The position numbers and the translations under genes are program-made. From assembly GCA_035762565.1 (NCBI GenBank), contig DASTOJ010000005.1:55527-119526 (forward strand): a DNA stretch of 64,000 nt, given 5' to 3'. The notes below the pieces were generated by a model. The model saw only the letters and a list, made by a program, of their open reading frames with translations, did not search any database and was not told the DNA's origin. Origin of the DNA: AR5 sp035762565 (GTDB lineage Bacteria; Methylomirabilota; Methylomirabilia; Rokubacteriales; CSP1-6). Below are positions 8,362-16,912 of this stretch, piece after piece. Numbering within the stretch: the first letter of the stretch is position 1; each line of letters begins with the position of its first letter.

Positions 8362-8634
8362 ATGACGCTGCGGCCCTGCCCGTCGATCGTCGTGCTGGCT
8401 GTCGGCTACCTCTCGGTCGGCTCCGCTCCGGGTCCGGCCGTTCCACGGCACCCCACGCTCGACGGGTTCATTCAAGGTCTTCGGGACAAGATCCTCCGCG
8501 GCGCGAAGCCTGCCGACCTTCCCGTCGAAGAGCCGACGAGATTCGAGCTGGTGCTGAATCTCAGGACGGCGAAGACCCTTGGGCGGACGATCCCCTCCTC
8601 GCTGCTGCTGCGAGCGGATCAGGTCATCGAGTAG
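8362..8634 (+). pseudogene. Internally deleted ABC_sub_bind-type substrate-binding protein (90 codons)
   Basis: The 90-residue product looks like the two ends of an ABC_sub_bind (PF04392-like) periplasmic binding protein joined in frame. The first part (about 10-42), VGYLSVGSAPGP through DGFIQGLRD, resembles the start of the mature family domain. The second part (about 43-90), KILRGAKPADLPVEEPTRFE through SLLLRADQVIE, is the classic C-terminus of these proteins. Around 200 residues between them are missing. A ribosome site (GGGAGGA) and the upstream promoter appear intact, so a short protein may still be made. Recognition is from family memory and no search was run. Confidence 0.65.
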
Positions 8635-8676
8635 CGTCATCTCGCCGGCGGCCGGTTCGTGTCGCCGCCCGCGTGC

Positions 8677-8682
8677 TAGAAT
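8677..8682 (+). promoter_or_regulatory. Candidate -10 element for the yggS-type gene (possibly leaderless)
   Basis: TAGAAT lies 5 bases before the ATG at 8688, and no ribosome site is visible between. A start of transcription about 7 bases after the hexamer would fall on the start codon. No clear -35 is seen. Confidence 0.35.
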
Positions 8683-8687
8683 CGCGC

Positions 8688-9374
8688 ATGCTCGATATCC
8701 CAGGAAACCTCGCGCGCGTGCGCGAGCGGCTCGCACGCGCGGCCGAGCGGAGCGGACGGCGGGCCGAGGACGTGCTGCTGATCGGGGTCTCGAAGACCGT
8801 CGACGTCGAGCGGATCCGGGCGGCGGTCGCGGCCGGCCTGCGCGTGCTGGGCGAGAACCGCGTCCAGGAGGCGAAGGCGAAGATCGCCGAGCTCGGGCGC
8901 CCGGCGGCCTGGCACCTGATCGGCCACCTGCAGACCAACAAGGTCAAGGACGCGCTGGAGCTGTTCGACGTGATCCACTCCCTCGACCGGCTGGAGCTCG
9001 CCCGCGAGCTCGAGCGGCGCGCCGCGGCGCGCGAGCAGGCCGTCGAGACGCTCCTCCAGGTGAACGTGGCCGCCGAGCCGAGCAAGGGCGGCTTCGGCCC
9101 GGAGGCGGTGGGTGAGGCGCTCGACGCCATCGGCAAGCTGCCGCACGTCCAGGTCACCGGGCTCATGACGATCCCGCCGGAGGTCGAGCGCGCCGAGGAG
9201 GCGCGGCCCTGGTTCCGGCGGTTGCGCGAGCTGGCCGAGCGACACGGCCTGCGCGGCCTGTCGATGGGCATGAGCGGCGACTTCGAGGTCGCGATCGAGG
9301 AAGGGGCGACCATGGTGCGGGTGGGCACGGCGATCTTCGGGCCGCGCGCCCCGCGCGCGGGTGGCGGCGCGTGA
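8688..9374 (+). CDS. YggS-family pyridoxal phosphate homeostasis protein
   Basis: A 228-residue single-domain alanine-racemase-fold PLP protein (YggS/PLPBP/COG0325). It has no known catalytic reaction and buffers PLP and amino-acid metabolism. The PLP lysine is in LLIGVSKTVD (about 25-34). GENRVQEAKAK, WHLIGHLQTNK, LLQVNVAAEPSKGGF and GLSMGMSGDFEVAIEEG are family signatures. The ATG at 8688 gives the expected length; the longer open frame upstream has no family similarity. Its stop overlaps the proC start by 4 bases. It commonly precedes proC and yggT near division genes. Confidence 0.93.
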   Translation: MLDIPGNLARVRERLARAAERSGRRAEDVLLIGVSKTVDVERIRAAVAAGLRVLGENRVQEAKAKIAELGRPAAWHLIGHLQTNKVKDALELFDVIHSLDRLELARELERRAAAREQAVETLLQVNVAAEPSKGGFGPEAVGEALDAIGKLPHVQVTGLMTIPPEVERAEEARPWFRRLRELAERHGLRGLSMGMSGDFEVAIEEGATMVRVGTAIFGPRAPRAGGGA

Positions 9375-10195
9375 GCCTCAAGGGCAAGCGGGTGGGCTTC
9401 ATCGGCGGCGGCAACATGGGCGAGGCGCTCGTCCGCGGCCTGCTGGGCGCCGGCTCGGTCCAGCCCGAGCACATCGCGGCCACCGACGTGAGACCCGAGC
9501 GCACCGCCCGGCTCGTCGAGCAGTTCGGGATCGACGCCCACGCCGACAACCTCCGGCTGGTGCGCGAGAGCGACGTGATCATCCTGGCCGTCAAGCCGCA
9601 GAGCATGGCCGCCGTCCTCGCCGAGATCGCGCCGGCCGTCGGTGGCCGGCACCTGCTCATCTCGATCGCCGCCGGCGTGGCAGCGGAGACCATCCGCGCG
9701 GGGCTCGGTCGGGATGCGCGCATCATCCGCGTCATGCCCAACACGCCGGCGCTCGTGCTGCAGGGCGCCACCGGTGTCGCCAGGGGTGAGGGTGCCGGAC
9801 CGGCGGACGTCGCCGTCGCCGAGGCGATCTTCGGCGCCGTCGGGCAGGTGGTCGTGGTCGACGAGGCGCAGATGGACGCGGTCACGGGGTTGAGCGGCTC
9901 GGGTCCCGCCTATGTCGCCATCGTGATCGAGGCGCTGGCCGACGGCGGCGTGCGCGTGGGGCTGGACCGGGCGACGGCCATGACGCTGGCCATCCAGACC
10001 GTGCTCGGCGCCGCCCGGCTGCTCGCGGAGACCGGCATGCATCCGGCGGCGCTCAAGGACATGGTGTCGAGCCCGGGCGGCACGACCATCGCCGGCATCT
10101 CGGCGCTGGAGGAGGGCGGCATCCGCACGGCCCTGATCCGGGCCGTCGAGCGGGCCACGCAGCGCTCGCGCGAGCTGGGCCGGGGGCCGGCGTGA
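9371..10195 (+). CDS. proC: Pyrroline-5-carboxylate reductase
   Basis: A 274-residue cytoplasmic enzyme that reduces 1-pyrroline-5-carboxylate to L-proline with NAD(P)H. The Rossmann fold opens with VGFIGGGNMGEALVRGLL. The C-terminal helical domain has the substrate motif GLSGSGPAYV and a SSPGGTTIAGI segment typical of ProC. The GTG start at 9371 overlaps the preceding stop (GTGA), and the 3' end overlaps the yggT gene. Length is normal. Confidence 0.96.
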   Translation: MSLKGKRVGFIGGGNMGEALVRGLLGAGSVQPEHIAATDVRPERTARLVEQFGIDAHADNLRLVRESDVIILAVKPQSMAAVLAEIAPAVGGRHLLISIAAGVAAETIRAGLGRDARIIRVMPNTPALVLQGATGVARGEGAGPADVAVAEAIFGAVGQVVVVDEAQMDAVTGLSGSGPAYVAIVIEALADGGVRVGLDRATAMTLAIQTVLGAARLLAETGMHPAALKDMVSSPGGTTIAGISALEEGGIRTALIRAVERATQRSRELGRGPA

Positions 10196-10494
10196 TGTTC
10201 GTCTTCTCCAACCTGGTGCTGGCCTTCGCCCGCCTGCTCGAGCTGGTGCTGTGGGCGTACTTCTGGATCGTCATCGCGCGCGCGGTGCTGTCGTGGGTCA
10301 GCCCCGACCCGTTCAACCCGATCGTACGCTTCCTGTATCGCGTGACGGAGCCGGTGCTGCGCCCGCTGCGGCGCCGGCTGCCCACGTTCCAGATGGGGCT
10401 CGACCTCTCGCCGATGATCGTGATCCTGGCGATCTACTTCCTCCAGGCGTTCCTGGTGGAATCGCTCCGCGATCTGGCCGTGAGCCTCAGATAG
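10192..10494 (+). CDS. YggT family membrane protein
   Basis: A 100-residue integral membrane protein of the YggT/YlmG family with two hydrophobic segments (about 3-30 and 70-92). The family signature FNPIVRFLYRVTEPVLRPLRR lies between them. YlmG-type proteins are linked to division-site and envelope organisation, but their molecular role is unclear. The start is either GTG at 10192, overlapping the proC stop, or ATG at 10195. It lies between proC and the DivIVA-like gene, as in many dcw-flanking clusters. Confidence 0.85.
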   Translation: MMFVFSNLVLAFARLLELVLWAYFWIVIARAVLSWVSPDPFNPIVRFLYRVTEPVLRPLRRRLPTFQMGLDLSPMIVILAIYFLQAFLVESLRDLAVSLR

Positions 10495-10510
10495 CGAGCC
10501 GGAGGGTTCG

Positions 10511-11014
10511 ATGCGCATCTCGCCCCAGGACATCCGCCAGCAGCAATTCACGGTCAAGATGTTCCGCGGCTTCGATCCGCAGGAGGTGGACGCCTTCCTG
10601 GAGGACGTGGCCGACGACTACGAGACACTGCTGAAGGAGGTCCAGTTCCTGAAGGAGCAGCTCGCCTCCCAGGAGGAGCGGCAGCGCGGCGTCGCGGAGC
10701 TGGAAAAGGCGCTGCAGGACACGCTGGTGACGTCGCAGCGCCTGGCCGACGAGCTGAAGGCGGCCGCCCGGCGCGAGGCCGACGAGATGCGCGCGGCGGC
10801 CAAGCACGAGGCCGAGCTGATCGTGCGCGAGGCCGAGCTGCGCGGCGACAAGGCGGTGGAGGCGGCCCGGGGCGACGAAGCCCGGATCCGCGCCGACATG
10901 CAGGGGCTCAAGCGGATGCGCCGGCAGCTGGTGGAGGATTTCGCCGTCACCCTGGAGCGCTACCAGCGGTATCTCGCCGGCGAGACCATGCCCGAGGAGC
11001 GCGACGGCGACTGA
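10511..11014 (+). CDS. DivIVA domain protein
   Basis: A 167-residue cytoplasmic coiled-coil protein. The N-terminal DivIVA lipid-binding region reads ISPQDIRQQQFTVKMFRGFD and continues with EVDAFLEDVADDYE. A long heptad-rich coiled coil follows from about residue 45 to 150. DivIVA proteins recognise curved membrane at poles and septa and recruit growth or division factors. The ATG at 10511 is preceded by GGAGGG. It is better known from Gram-positives, but DivIVA-like proteins occur in several diderm phyla next to yggT and yggS homologues. Confidence 0.85.
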   Translation: MRISPQDIRQQQFTVKMFRGFDPQEVDAFLEDVADDYETLLKEVQFLKEQLASQEERQRGVAELEKALQDTLVTSQRLADELKAAARREADEMRAAAKHEAELIVREAELRGDKAVEAARGDEARIRADMQGLKRMRRQLVEDFAVTLERYQRYLAGETMPEERDGD

Positions 11015-11036
11015 GGGGCGGGCCGAGCTCCTGCGC

Positions 11037-11291
11037 GTGCGGGTGCAGCCGCGGGCGCCGCGCAGCGAGATCGTGGGGTGGCGCGCCGACGGCACGCTGA
11101 GCGTGCGCGTCGCGGCGCCGCCGGTCGAGGGCCAGGCCAACGCCGCCCTGGCGGCGCTGCTGGCCGGCGCCCTGGCGCTGCGGCCCTCGGCGGTGAGCGT
11201 CGAGCGCGGCGCGCGGGGGCGGGACAAGCTCGTGCGGGTCACGGGATTGACGCCGGCCGAGGTCCGGCGCCGCATCGGAGGGGCAGCATGA
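11037..11291 (+). CDS. DUF167 (YggU) family protein
   Basis: An 84-residue protein matching the DUF167/YggU fold: VRVQPRAPRSEIVGW at the start, VAAPPVEGQANAAL in the middle and VTGLTPAEVRRRI at the end. Function is unknown in the family. The GTG at 11037 gives the normal start; no clear ribosome site is seen, and it probably depends on coupling to the DivIVA-like gene. Its end overlaps the next gene by 4 bases. Confidence 0.8.
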   Translation: MRVQPRAPRSEIVGWRADGTLSVRVAAPPVEGQANAALAALLAGALALRPSAVSVERGARGRDKLVRVTGLTPAEVRRRIGGAA

Positions 11292-11590
11292 AGACAGGGG
11301 TGGTACTCGGCGTCCTGGTGGCGATGATGCTGGTCGCGGCCCCGGCGCGCGCCGACTCGCTCGACATCGACCTCAAGCTCGGGCTCAAGAGCTTCCGCTT
11401 CGGCAGCCGGATCTTCGGCAAGGACGGCTACGCCGGCGGCGCGTGGCTCAACGGCGAAACGCGCCCCGACGGCTTCAGCCTCGACGGCCGCATCGAGCGC
11501 GACGGCAAGGCACACAACTTCAAGTTCAACGCCGACATCGACGAGTGGGTGCGGCGCGCCGTCCGCCGATGGAGCGTCACCGACCTGTGA
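11288..11590 (+). CDS. Small exported protein of unknown function
   Basis: A 100-residue protein with a clear Sec signal peptide: MKTGVVLGVLVAMMLVAAPARA, cleavage likely after ARA. The mature part of about 78 residues is rich in Asp, Lys, Gly and Phe and looks like a small beta-sheet protein (SLDIDLKLGLKSFRFG, GRIERDGKAHNFKF). No family is recognised. It overlaps the DUF167 gene upstream by 4 bases (ATGA type) and mtnA downstream by 4 bases (GTGA), so it belongs to the operon. Confidence 0.7.
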   Translation: MKTGVVLGVLVAMMLVAAPARADSLDIDLKLGLKSFRFGSRIFGKDGYAGGAWLNGETRPDGFSLDGRIERDGKAHNFKFNADIDEWVRRAVRRWSVTDL

Positions 11591-12609
11591 CCGGGGCGAT
11601 CGCCCCGGTCCGCTGGGAGCACGACCGTCTCGTGCTCCTCGACCAGCGCCTGCTGCCGGGCCAGGAGCTGGAGCGGGTCTACGGGCGGTGGGAGGACGTG
11701 GCCGACGCCATCCGCACGCTCGCCGTCCGCGGCGCGCCCGCCATCGGCGTGGCCGCCGCGTTCGGGGTCGTGCTGGCCGCGCGCGCCAGCAACGCCACGA
11801 CGTTCGACGGGCTCATGGCCGACCTGGAGGTGGCGCTCAAGGGACTGGCGGGCACGCGCCCGACCGCCATCAACCTCTTCTGGGCCCTCGATCGCATGCG
11901 TCGGGCCGCCGAGGCGCTGCGTGGCCGTCCGCTCGACGCGCTCCGTGTGGGCCTGCATCGCGAGGCCCAGGCCATCCTCGACGAGGACGTGGCCGGCAAC
12001 CGCGCGCTGGGCGACCACGGCGCCGCGCTGGTGCCGGTCGGCGCCCGCATCCTGACCCACTGCAACGCCGGCGCGCTGGCCACCGCCGGCTACGGGACCG
12101 CGCTCGGCGTCGTGCGCTCCGCCCACGCCCAGGGCAAGGTCGCGCTGCTGTGGGTGGACGAAACGCGTCCGGTCATGCAGGGCTCCCGGCTCACCGCCTG
12201 GGAGTGCGTGCGCGAGGGCATCCCCCACCGCCTCATTGCCGACGTGGCCGCCGGCTCGATCATGAGCCGCGGGGACGTCGATCTCGTGGTGACCGGCGCC
12301 GATCGGATCGCGGCCAACGGCGACACCGCCAACAAGATCGGCACCTACGCGCTCGCGGTGCTGGCCCGCCACCACGGCGTGCCGTTCTACGTGGCCGCGC
12401 CCTTCTCGACGATCGACCCCGCGCTGCCGTCGGGGGGGCACATCCCGATCGAAGAGCGCGACGCGGGCGAGGTGCGCCGGGTGGGGGGGCACGCGACGGC
12501 GCCGGAGGCCTCGCCGGTGTTCAACCCGGCGTTCGACGTGACGCCGGCGGCGCTGATCACCGCGATCATCACCGAGCGAGGGATCTTCCGCCCCCCGTTC
12601 AGCTTCTGA
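11587..12609 (+). CDS. mtnA: S-methyl-5-thioribose-1-phosphate isomerase
   Basis: A 340-residue enzyme of the methionine salvage pathway, converting methylthioribose-1-phosphate to methylthioribulose-1-phosphate. Signatures: IRTLAVRGAPAIGVAAAFG, LTHCNAGALATAGYGTALG (catalytic Cys), VDETRPVMQGSRLTAWE, VTGADRIAANGDTANKIGTY (catalytic Asp) and FYVAAPFSTID. An in-frame ATG at 11569 is possible, but the GTG at 11587 overlaps the preceding stop and gives the family length. Other MTA-salvage genes are not in the window. Confidence 0.94.
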   Translation: MTGAIAPVRWEHDRLVLLDQRLLPGQELERVYGRWEDVADAIRTLAVRGAPAIGVAAAFGVVLAARASNATTFDGLMADLEVALKGLAGTRPTAINLFWALDRMRRAAEALRGRPLDALRVGLHREAQAILDEDVAGNRALGDHGAALVPVGARILTHCNAGALATAGYGTALGVVRSAHAQGKVALLWVDETRPVMQGSRLTAWECVREGIPHRLIADVAAGSIMSRGDVDLVVTGADRIAANGDTANKIGTYALAVLARHHGVPFYVAAPFSTIDPALPSGGHIPIEERDAGEVRRVGGHATAPEASPVFNPAFDVTPAALITAIITERGIFRPPFSF

Positions 12610-14138
12610 TGTCCGTCGCGCGGCGGTTCCACGACGCGACGACCCACACGCCGTACTCCATCCGCACCAGCGGGCACACGCTGGACTGGGACAACAAGCC
12701 GTTTCCCTTCAAGGTGTACACGGACGCGCCGGCGATGGCGCTGCCGCGGGAGATCGACGTGGTGGCCACGCCAGCCGTCCAGGCGCTCGCCGCGCCGGGG
12801 CCGCCGGCGGCGCGGCTGACCCTCGCGGCGCTGACCTCCGTCCTCTACTACTCGGCCGGCGTCACCAAGAAGAAGACGTATCCCGGCGGGGGCGAGGTGC
12901 TGTTCCGGGCCGCGGCCTCCACCGGCGCGCTGTACCAGACCGAGGTCTACGTGATCGCCGGCGACGTGGACGGCCTCGAGCCCGGGCTCTACCACTTCTG
13001 CCCGGGCGACTTCACCCTGCGCCGGCTGCGTGGCGCCGACGTGCGCGCCCCGCTGGCCGAGGCCGCCGCCGAGCCGGCGCTCGCCCGGCGGGCGGCGACG
13101 CTGGTGTTGACCGGTATCTTCTGGCGCAACACGTGGAAGTACCAGGCGCGCGGCTACCGCCATCTCTTCTGGGACTCGGGCACGATGCTCGCCAACGCGC
13201 TCGCCGTCGGGGGCGCGCTCGGGCTCGCGCCGCACCTGCTCACCGGCTTCGTCGACGACGCGGTCAACCAGCTCCTGGGCGTCGATCCGGCCCGCGAGGC
13301 CGCGCTGGAGCTGCTGGTGGCGGGGCCCGAGGGCGCGTCGGCGCCGACGGTGGGCGACCTGCCGCCGCTCGACCACGGCGTGATGCCGCTGTCGGGCGAG
13401 GAGGTCGACTATGCAGCGCTGCGCGAGATCCACCGGGCCTCCAGCCTGAAGAGCCCTGCCGAGGTGGTGGCGTGGCGCGCGCGAGCGGCGCCGCCGCCTC
13501 GGGAGCCACGGGGCGCGATCATCGCCCTGCCGGAGCCGGCGCGCGAGAGCCGGCCGCTCGGCGAGGCGATCCAGCGCCGCGGCTCGACGCGGCGCTTCGG
13601 CCACGCGGCGCTGTCCGCGCCGGAGCTGGCGACCGCGCTGGGGGCCGCCACGCTGCCGGTGCCGGCCGACACACCGGGCGGGCTCGTCGACCTCTACGTC
13701 ATCGTCAACGCGGTCGAGGGCGTCGCGCCCGGCGCCTACGCGTATTGGCCTGGCCGCGGACTGGAGCTGGTGCGCGCGGGCGAGCTCCGGCGCGAGGCGG
13801 CTTATCTCACGCTCGAGCAGGCCCTCGGCGGCGACGCGGCGGCGACGATCTTCTTCCTGGCTCCGCTCGACGCGATCCTCGCCGCGTGGGGTGACCGCGG
13901 TTATCGGCTCGCCAACCTCGAGGCCGGCATCGGCGGGGGCCGCGCATATCTGGCGGCGTACGGCCTGGGCTTCGGCGCCAGCGGGCTCACGTTCTACGAC
14001 AGCGAGGTGGTCCGCTTCTTCTCGCCGCACGCGGCGGGAGGCGATGCGATCTTCGTCACCGCGCTCGGGCGCGCGGGGTCGGCCCGGGACAGCATGCTAC
14101 TATCGAACACGATCCAGCCGCCCACGAGGAGGTCGTGA
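12609..14138 (+). CDS. Tandem SagB-type nitroreductase-family dehydrogenase
   Basis: A 509-residue protein made of two consecutive SagB-type FMN oxidoreductase domains. The first (about 60-270) has LTSVLYYSAGVTK, AAASTGALYQTEVYV, GLEPGLYHF and YRHLFWDSGTMLANALAVG. The second (about 315-500) has RRGSTRRF, DLYVIVNAVEGVAPGAYAYW and the C-terminal YRLANLEAGIGGGRAYLAA. SagB enzymes oxidise azolines in RiPP synthesis, but no cyclodehydratase, precursor peptide or exporter is nearby, so this is an orphan member. It overlaps the mtnA stop and precedes the aminotransferase by 4 bases. The true substrate is unknown. Confidence 0.85.
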   Translation: MSVARRFHDATTHTPYSIRTSGHTLDWDNKPFPFKVYTDAPAMALPREIDVVATPAVQALAAPGPPAARLTLAALTSVLYYSAGVTKKKTYPGGGEVLFRAAASTGALYQTEVYVIAGDVDGLEPGLYHFCPGDFTLRRLRGADVRAPLAEAAAEPALARRAATLVLTGIFWRNTWKYQARGYRHLFWDSGTMLANALAVGGALGLAPHLLTGFVDDAVNQLLGVDPAREAALELLVAGPEGASAPTVGDLPPLDHGVMPLSGEEVDYAALREIHRASSLKSPAEVVAWRARAAPPPREPRGAIIALPEPARESRPLGEAIQRRGSTRRFGHAALSAPELATALGAATLPVPADTPGGLVDLYVIVNAVEGVAPGAYAYWPGRGLELVRAGELRREAAYLTLEQALGGDAAATIFFLAPLDAILAAWGDRGYRLANLEAGIGGGRAYLAAYGLGFGASGLTFYDSEVVRFFSPHAAGGDAIFVTALGRAGSARDSMLLSNTIQPPTRRS

Positions 14139-14142
14139 GCCG

Positions 14143-15285
14143 ATGAAGAAGTACCAGCTGATGGCGCCCGGACCGACGCCGGTGCCGAGCGAAGTGCTGC
14201 TGGCCATGGCGCAGCCGATGATCCACCACCGCACGCCCGAGTACGAGGCGCTGTTCGCGGAGGTGCGGGCCGGGCTCAAGCGGCTCTTCCAGACCTCGCA
14301 GGAAGTGATCCCGCTGGCGTGCTCGGGCACCGGGGCGATGGAAGCCGCGGTCGTGAACACACTGTCGGCGGGCGACACGGTGGTCGCGGTCGTCGCCGGC
14401 AAGTTCGGCGAGCGCTGGCTCGAGCTCTGCCGGGCCTACGGGCTGGAGGTCATCGGGCTCACCGCGCCGTTCGGCGAGACCGTGGCGGCCGAGCGCGTCG
14501 CCGAGACCCTGCGGGCCAACCCGGGGGTGAAGGCGGTGCTCGCGCAGCACAGCGAGACGTCCACCGGCGTGCTCCACGACGTGCGCGCCTACGCCGCCGC
14601 CACCCGCGACACCGGCGCGATCCTCATCGTGGACGCGGTCTCCAGCCTCGGCATCGCCGATCTCCGGATGGACGCCTGGGGCCTGGACGTGGTGGTCTGC
14701 GGCTCGCAGAAGGGCCTCATGCTGCCGCCCGGGCTCGGCTTCTGCGCCCTCAGCGACAAGGCGTGGGCGCTGAACAAGACCGCGCGACTGCCGCGCTACT
14801 ACCTGGACCTCGCCGCCGAGCGCAGGACCGTCCTCAAGAACGAGGCGCACTTCACGCCGGCGGTGTCGATCGTCATCGGGCTCCGGACGGTGCTCGACAT
14901 GCTGGAGCGCGAGGGCCTGCCCAACGTCTTCAAGCGCCACGACCGGCTGGCCCGCGCCACCCGGGCGGGGGTCGAGGCCCTCGGCCTGGGGTTGTTCTGC
15001 AAGGCGACGCCGAGCCCGGCGGTCACGGCCGTCACGCCGCCGCCCGGCGTGGACAGCGAGGCGATCGTGAAGGCCTACTCGAAGACCCACAACATCACGA
15101 TCGCGGGCGGGCAGGGGGAGATGAAGGGCAGGCTCTTCCGCCTGGGCCACATGGGCTACGCCGCCGAGTTCGACGTGATCGCGGCCCTGGCGGCGCTCGA
15201 GCAGGTGCTCGCCGAGATCGGCCAGCCGGTGGACTTCGGCGCCGGCCTGCGCGGGGCCCAGAAGGTCTTCGCCGAGAAGTCGTGA
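14143..15285 (+). CDS. Class V aminotransferase (probable phosphoserine / serine-glyoxylate type)
   Basis: A 380-residue PLP aminotransferase of the alanine/serine-glyoxylate aminotransferase family. The opening MAPGPTPVP, the PLP Asp in LIVDAVSSLG (near 164) and the Schiff-base Lys190 in GSQKGLMLPPG are visible. The ATG at 14143 is preceded by GAGGAGG. The end overlaps serA by 4 bases. The adjacency suggests it transaminates 3-phosphohydroxypyruvate made by SerA; family members at serA loci can take that role, but serine-glyoxylate or alanine-glyoxylate activity cannot be excluded. Confidence 0.88.
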   Translation: MKKYQLMAPGPTPVPSEVLLAMAQPMIHHRTPEYEALFAEVRAGLKRLFQTSQEVIPLACSGTGAMEAAVVNTLSAGDTVVAVVAGKFGERWLELCRAYGLEVIGLTAPFGETVAAERVAETLRANPGVKAVLAQHSETSTGVLHDVRAYAAATRDTGAILIVDAVSSLGIADLRMDAWGLDVVVCGSQKGLMLPPGLGFCALSDKAWALNKTARLPRYYLDLAAERRTVLKNEAHFTPAVSIVIGLRTVLDMLEREGLPNVFKRHDRLARATRAGVEALGLGLFCKATPSPAVTAVTPPPGVDSEAIVKAYSKTHNITIAGGQGEMKGRLFRLGHMGYAAEFDVIAALAALEQVLAEIGQPVDFGAGLRGAQKVFAEKS

Positions 15286-16904
15286 AGCGCGTCCTCGTGG
15301 TCGATGCGCTCCAGGCCGTCGGCGTCGACGCCCTCCGCAAGCACGGGCTCGAGGTGGAGGTCGCCGGCACGCTCGACGAGCGGGCGCTCAGCGCGCGCAT
15401 TGCCGACGTCGAGGGCCTGATCGTCCGCAGCGCCACCCGGGTCACGCGGGCGGCCATCGCGGCGGGCGCGCGGCTGGAGGTGATCGGCCGGGCGGGGGCC
15501 GGCGTGGACACCATCGACGTCGACGCCGCCACCGAGCGTGGCATCGTCGTGATGAACACACCGGGCGGCAACACCACCGCGGTGGCCGAGCACACCCTGG
15601 CGCTGCTGCTGGCGCTGGCCCGCCGCATCCCGCTCGCCGACGCCACGCTCAAGGCGGGCCGCTGGGAGAAGAACCGGCTGCAGGGCGTGGAGCTGTTCGG
15701 CAAGGCGCTCGGCATCCTGGGGCTCGGCCGCATCGGCGGCGAGGTGGCGCGCCGCGCGCTCGGCTTCCGCATGCAGGTGCTCGCCTACGATCCCTACCTC
15801 ACGCGCGAGGCGGCCGAGCGGCTGGGCGTCGAGAGCGTCGAGCTGGACGAGCTGCTGGCCCGCAGCGACTTCATCACGATCCACACGCCGCTCACCGGCG
15901 ACACGCGCCATCTGATCGGCGCCGCCGAGCTGGGCCGCATGAAGCCAGGCGTGCGGCTCATCAACTGCGCGCGGGGCGGGATCATCGACGAGACCGCGCT
16001 GGCGCAGGCGCTCACCTCCGGCCACGTGGGCGGCGCCGCCATCGACGTCTTCGAGCAGGAGCCGCCGCCGGCCGACCATCCGCTCCTGCACTTCGAGCAA
16101 GTGGTGGTGACGCCGCACCTGGGGGCGGCCACCGACGAGGCCCAGGCCGCGGTGGCGCTGGCCATCGCCGACCAGGTGGCCGATGCGCTGGTGCGCGGGG
16201 TCGTGGCCAACGCGGTGAACCTGCCCGCGGTCGACGCCGAGACGCTGCGCGAGCAGGCGCCCTACGCGGGGCTGGCGGCGGCGATGGGCCGCTTCCTCGC
16301 CCAGATGGCCGAGGGCCGGATGGCCGAGGCGCGACTGACCTACGCGGGTGACGTGGCGGCAAGGCCGACCGCGCCGCTCACGCTGGCGTTCCTGCGCGGC
16401 CTGCTCGGCACGATCCTGGCCGAGCACGTGACCGACGTGAACGCGATGCTCGTCGCCCGGAGCCGCGGCCTGCGGGTGACCGAGACCTCCACCAGCGAGA
16501 GCGCCGGCTACGCCAGCCTGCTCACTGCCGAGCTGCGCACCGACCGCGGCGTCTGCTCGGTGGCCGGCAGCCTGTTTCACCGGCGCGAGCCGCGCTTCGT
16601 GGCGATCGACGGCTTCTCGCTGGAGGCGGTGCCGCAGGGTTACATGCTCGTCTTCGCCAACCAGGACGTGCCGGGCGTGGTCGGTCGCATCGGCACGCTG
16701 TGCGGGCGCCACGGCATCAACATCGCCGGCATGCAGCTCGGGCGCGAGCGCCGCGGCGGCCGCGCGGTGTCGATCCTCAACCTCGACGACCCGATGCCCG
16801 CCGCCGCGCTGGACGAGATCCGCGCGATGCCCGACATCGTGTCCGCGCGACTCATTCATCTCGGAGGGGGGCTTCGCCACCCTTCCGACGCTCCGCGGGC
16901 CTGA
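15282..16904 (+). CDS. serA: D-3-phosphoglycerate dehydrogenase
   Basis: A 540-residue NAD-dependent enzyme catalysing the first step of serine synthesis. The N-terminal catalytic and Rossmann domains carry IGRAGAGVDTID, GILGLGRIGGEVARR, NCARGGIIDE and TPHLGAAT with the catalytic His. An intervening (ASB-type) domain and a C-terminal ACT domain (LVFANQDVPGVVGRIGTLC) make it the long, serine-regulated type. The last dozen residues after the ACT domain are encoded in palindromic DNA that spans the stop. The GTG at 15282 overlaps the aminotransferase stop. Confidence 0.95.
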   Translation: MKRVLVVDALQAVGVDALRKHGLEVEVAGTLDERALSARIADVEGLIVRSATRVTRAAIAAGARLEVIGRAGAGVDTIDVDAATERGIVVMNTPGGNTTAVAEHTLALLLALARRIPLADATLKAGRWEKNRLQGVELFGKALGILGLGRIGGEVARRALGFRMQVLAYDPYLTREAAERLGVESVELDELLARSDFITIHTPLTGDTRHLIGAAELGRMKPGVRLINCARGGIIDETALAQALTSGHVGGAAIDVFEQEPPPADHPLLHFEQVVVTPHLGAATDEAQAAVALAIADQVADALVRGVVANAVNLPAVDAETLREQAPYAGLAAAMGRFLAQMAEGRMAEARLTYAGDVAARPTAPLTLAFLRGLLGTILAEHVTDVNAMLVARSRGLRVTETSTSESAGYASLLTAELRTDRGVCSVAGSLFHRREPRFVAIDGFSLEAVPQGYMLVFANQDVPGVVGRIGTLCGRHGINIAGMQLGRERRGGRAVSILNLDDPMPAAALDEIRAMPDIVSARLIHLGGGLRHPSDAPRA

Positions 16905-16912
16905 CGGCCCGC
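16895..16912 (+). terminator. Hairpin spanning the serA stop codon
   Basis: GCGGGCC (16895-16901) and GGCCCGC (16906-16912) form a perfect 7-bp stem with a TGAC loop. The loop contains the serA stop codon. No T-run follows. A translating ribosome would melt it, so a terminator role is uncertain. Confidence 0.35.
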
